DNA of 64,000 nt from Lysinibacillus fusiformis (GTDB taxonomy: Bacteria > Bacillota > Bacilli > Bacillales_A > Planococcaceae): positions 21,910 to 85,909 of the forward strand of contig JASENG010000016.1 of NCBI GenBank assembly GCA_030027265.1, given 5' to 3'. Both the position numbers and the translations under genes were made by a program. The notes under the pieces are model-generated. The model was not told the origin of the DNA, made no database searches, and saw only the letters and a program-made list of their open reading frames with translations. Positions 62,879 to 64,000 of the stretch are shown one piece after another. How positions within the stretch are numbered: the first letter of the stretch is position 1; the number at the start of each line of letters is the position of its first letter.

Positions 62879-63856
62879 CTAGTTTGAAACGATTCTTACA
62901 AACATTCCTTCCTCAGCTTTGCTTTTAGCATTTTCGTTCATCTTTTTAATTTTCCGTGATAAATCAGAAGAGCGAATAAGTCTGCTGGCTTGATATACAG
63001 AAGGATCGATAAGCCTAACTTTATTTTTTCGATGTATATCAAAGTGCACTTTGTCTTCTTCAACAACTACATTTCGATGCATTTTCCCGATCAGTGTTAA
63101 TACCTCCTGGTCGTTTGATAATCGCAAGCAGTTCATTACTTCCTCATCTGTTTGAAGAAGAGAGTTCAATTTAATAATCTCTTTTTCCAAAGCGATTTTT
63201 ATAGTTTTAGCCATTAAATCATTTCCATAAATATTAAGCGGATCCATAAAGAAATCGATAACCTCTTTATAATAAGTTCTTACAAACAATTCAGCTGTTT
63301 TTAGATCCTTTATATATATTTTTCCATCAATTATAGTAAGGTCTTGCAAAAAACGATTAATTTCTACTAATGTAATTATTCCATTTTGATACATATCTCT
63401 CAAGGTGTAATCTATCCTGTCTGCGCAAAGTTCTGGTGGAGCCTGTTCGAGCAACGTCCATTTTGAGTGATCAAATAAGATATTTTCATAGTTATAACCA
63501 TATTTAGCAAGGATGGCGGGGATTTTTGAATTCAGAATGATTTGATGATAAATTTGTTCATGATAATCCTCATTCTTGTTTTCAAATACAAAGTCGATAA
63601 CGTGGGAAAACGCAGTATGGGATACATCGTGAAGCAATCCGGCAATTTGTTCCTCTATGGAACCCCCAAATTTTCGGATTAGCAGCATTACCCCTATGGA
63701 GTGTTCAAACCTTGTACCGTTCCACGTTTCATTTACAAGAAAACTAGCACCACCTTGATAAACACCTTTTAGTCTTTGTACAGGATTGCTTAAAATTATC
63801 TCTTCAAGTGTCCCATCTATTAAATATTCTCCATATATACGATCTACTATTTTCAT
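62879..63856 (-). CDS. HD-domain phosphohydrolase (YdhJ-like)
   Basis: About 325 residues. The HD metal site is visible: His in RFEHSIGVM (~50), HD in GLLHDVSHTAF (~76) and Asp in CADRIDYTL (~145). These hydrolases, of the SAMHD1/dGTPase-like group, act on phosphate esters such as nucleotides. Length and start (MKIVDRIYGEYLIDG) resemble Bacillus YdhJ, of unknown substrate. ATG 63856 lies 9 bp from AAGGAG and is preferred to ATG 63862, which is only 3 bp away. Confidence 0.88.
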   Translation of the reverse strand: MKIVDRIYGEYLIDGTLEEIILSNPVQRLKGVYQGGASFLVNETWNGTRFEHSIGVMLLIRKFGGSIEEQIAGLLHDVSHTAFSHVIDFVFENKNEDYHEQIYHQIILNSKIPAILAKYGYNYENILFDHSKWTLLEQAPPELCADRIDYTLRDMYQNGIITLVEINRFLQDLTIIDGKIYIKDLKTAELFVRTYYKEVIDFFMDPLNIYGNDLMAKTIKIALEKEIIKLNSLLQTDEEVMNCLRLSNDQEVLTLIGKMHRNVVVEEDKVHFDIHRKNKVRLIDPSVYQASRLIRSSDLSRKIKKMNENAKSKAEEGMFVRIVSN

Positions 63857-63943
63857 TCTCATCTTCTCCTTAATAGGATCAATTTTTAAAAATATACATT
63901 GGAAATAAATTCTATATTATTTTACACTTGTTTATTGCAAAAT

Positions 63944-63992
63944 AAAAGTGCAGACTAGTGCAACGTATTTGTACAGAGTCTAGCACTTTTTT
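63944..63992. terminator. Terminator-like hairpin at window end
   Basis: AAAAGTGC-AGACT (63944-63956) pairs with AGTCT-A-GCACTTTT (63977-63990) with one bulged A and T-runs on both strands. It probably ends a gene beyond the window on the minus strand. Confidence 0.65.
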
Positions 63993-64000
63993 AGTGCCAT

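Overview
The window is about 64 kb of AT-rich, low-GC Gram-positive chromosome. Its gene content (an aconitase end, S-layer-homology surface anchoring, PanF/YhdT, CadA/CadC, an S-box riboswitch, SpoIIP-type and ECF sigma modules), its strong Shine-Dalgarno sites and its many TTG starts point to the Bacillales, most likely a Lysinibacillus/Solibacillus-like member of the Planococcaceae. That placement is an inference from similarity remembered by eye; no search was run. No rRNA, tRNA, CRISPR array or intact insertion sequence was seen.

Layout. 0-8.5 kb holds housekeeping and surface genes: the aconitase 3' end, an SLH-anchored 5'-nucleotidase, the YhdT/PanF pantothenate symporter pair, a GIY-YIG protein and an acyl-CoA thioesterase. 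8.6-13.2 kb holds a two-gene operon of a large SF1 (DNA2/NAM7-like) helicase with long coiled coils and a winged-helix-like partner. 13.3-19.1 kb holds a SAM riboswitch with metA, a metallo-beta-lactamase-fold protein, an AraC regulator, a PadR/DUF2812 pair with a tandem operator, and a large permease. 19.1-31.3 kb is an especially AT-rich accessory block: a broken VOC gene, decayed copies of a kinase 3' end and a chemoreceptor 3' end, then a LytTR response regulator, soluble histidine kinase, PAS-GGDEF*-EAL-PilZ protein, PAS-GGDEF protein, small protein and chemoreceptor. It is bracketed by two ~130-bp direct repeats carrying the 5' end of the permease gene. 31.3-32.4 kb is repeat-like non-coding DNA.

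32.4-44.9 kb holds a group-1 (ALDH4A1-like) P5C dehydrogenase, a HEAT-like protein, a palindrome-rich structured element, two tandem S66 (LdcA/MccF) peptidases, a small ATPase, the cadCA operon with a two-dyad operator, and a TPR (RRNPP-like) regulator followed by an MFS exporter. 44.9-53 kb holds a HAD phosphatase, a LysR regulator with a MetE-like methyltransferase, an ECF sigma factor overlapping a membrane protein with a SpoIIP peptidoglycan-hydrolase ectodomain, a PPOX flavoprotein and a carbamoyltransferase homologue. 53.3-58.3 kb is a five-gene operon: ECF sigma, DUF4179 anti-sigma, ABC ATPase and two permeases. 58.3-64 kb holds methyltransferases, GNAT acetyltransferases, a TIGR01777 epimerase, a DUF4306 membrane protein and an HD-domain phosphohydrolase.

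Themes. Methionine and one-carbon metabolism recurs (metA under a SAM riboswitch; a LysR-linked MetE-like enzyme). Two independent ECF sigma/anti-sigma envelope-stress units are present. The c-di-GMP/chemotaxis block combines synthesis, hydrolysis and PilZ sensing, and its edges look like past duplication and deletion.
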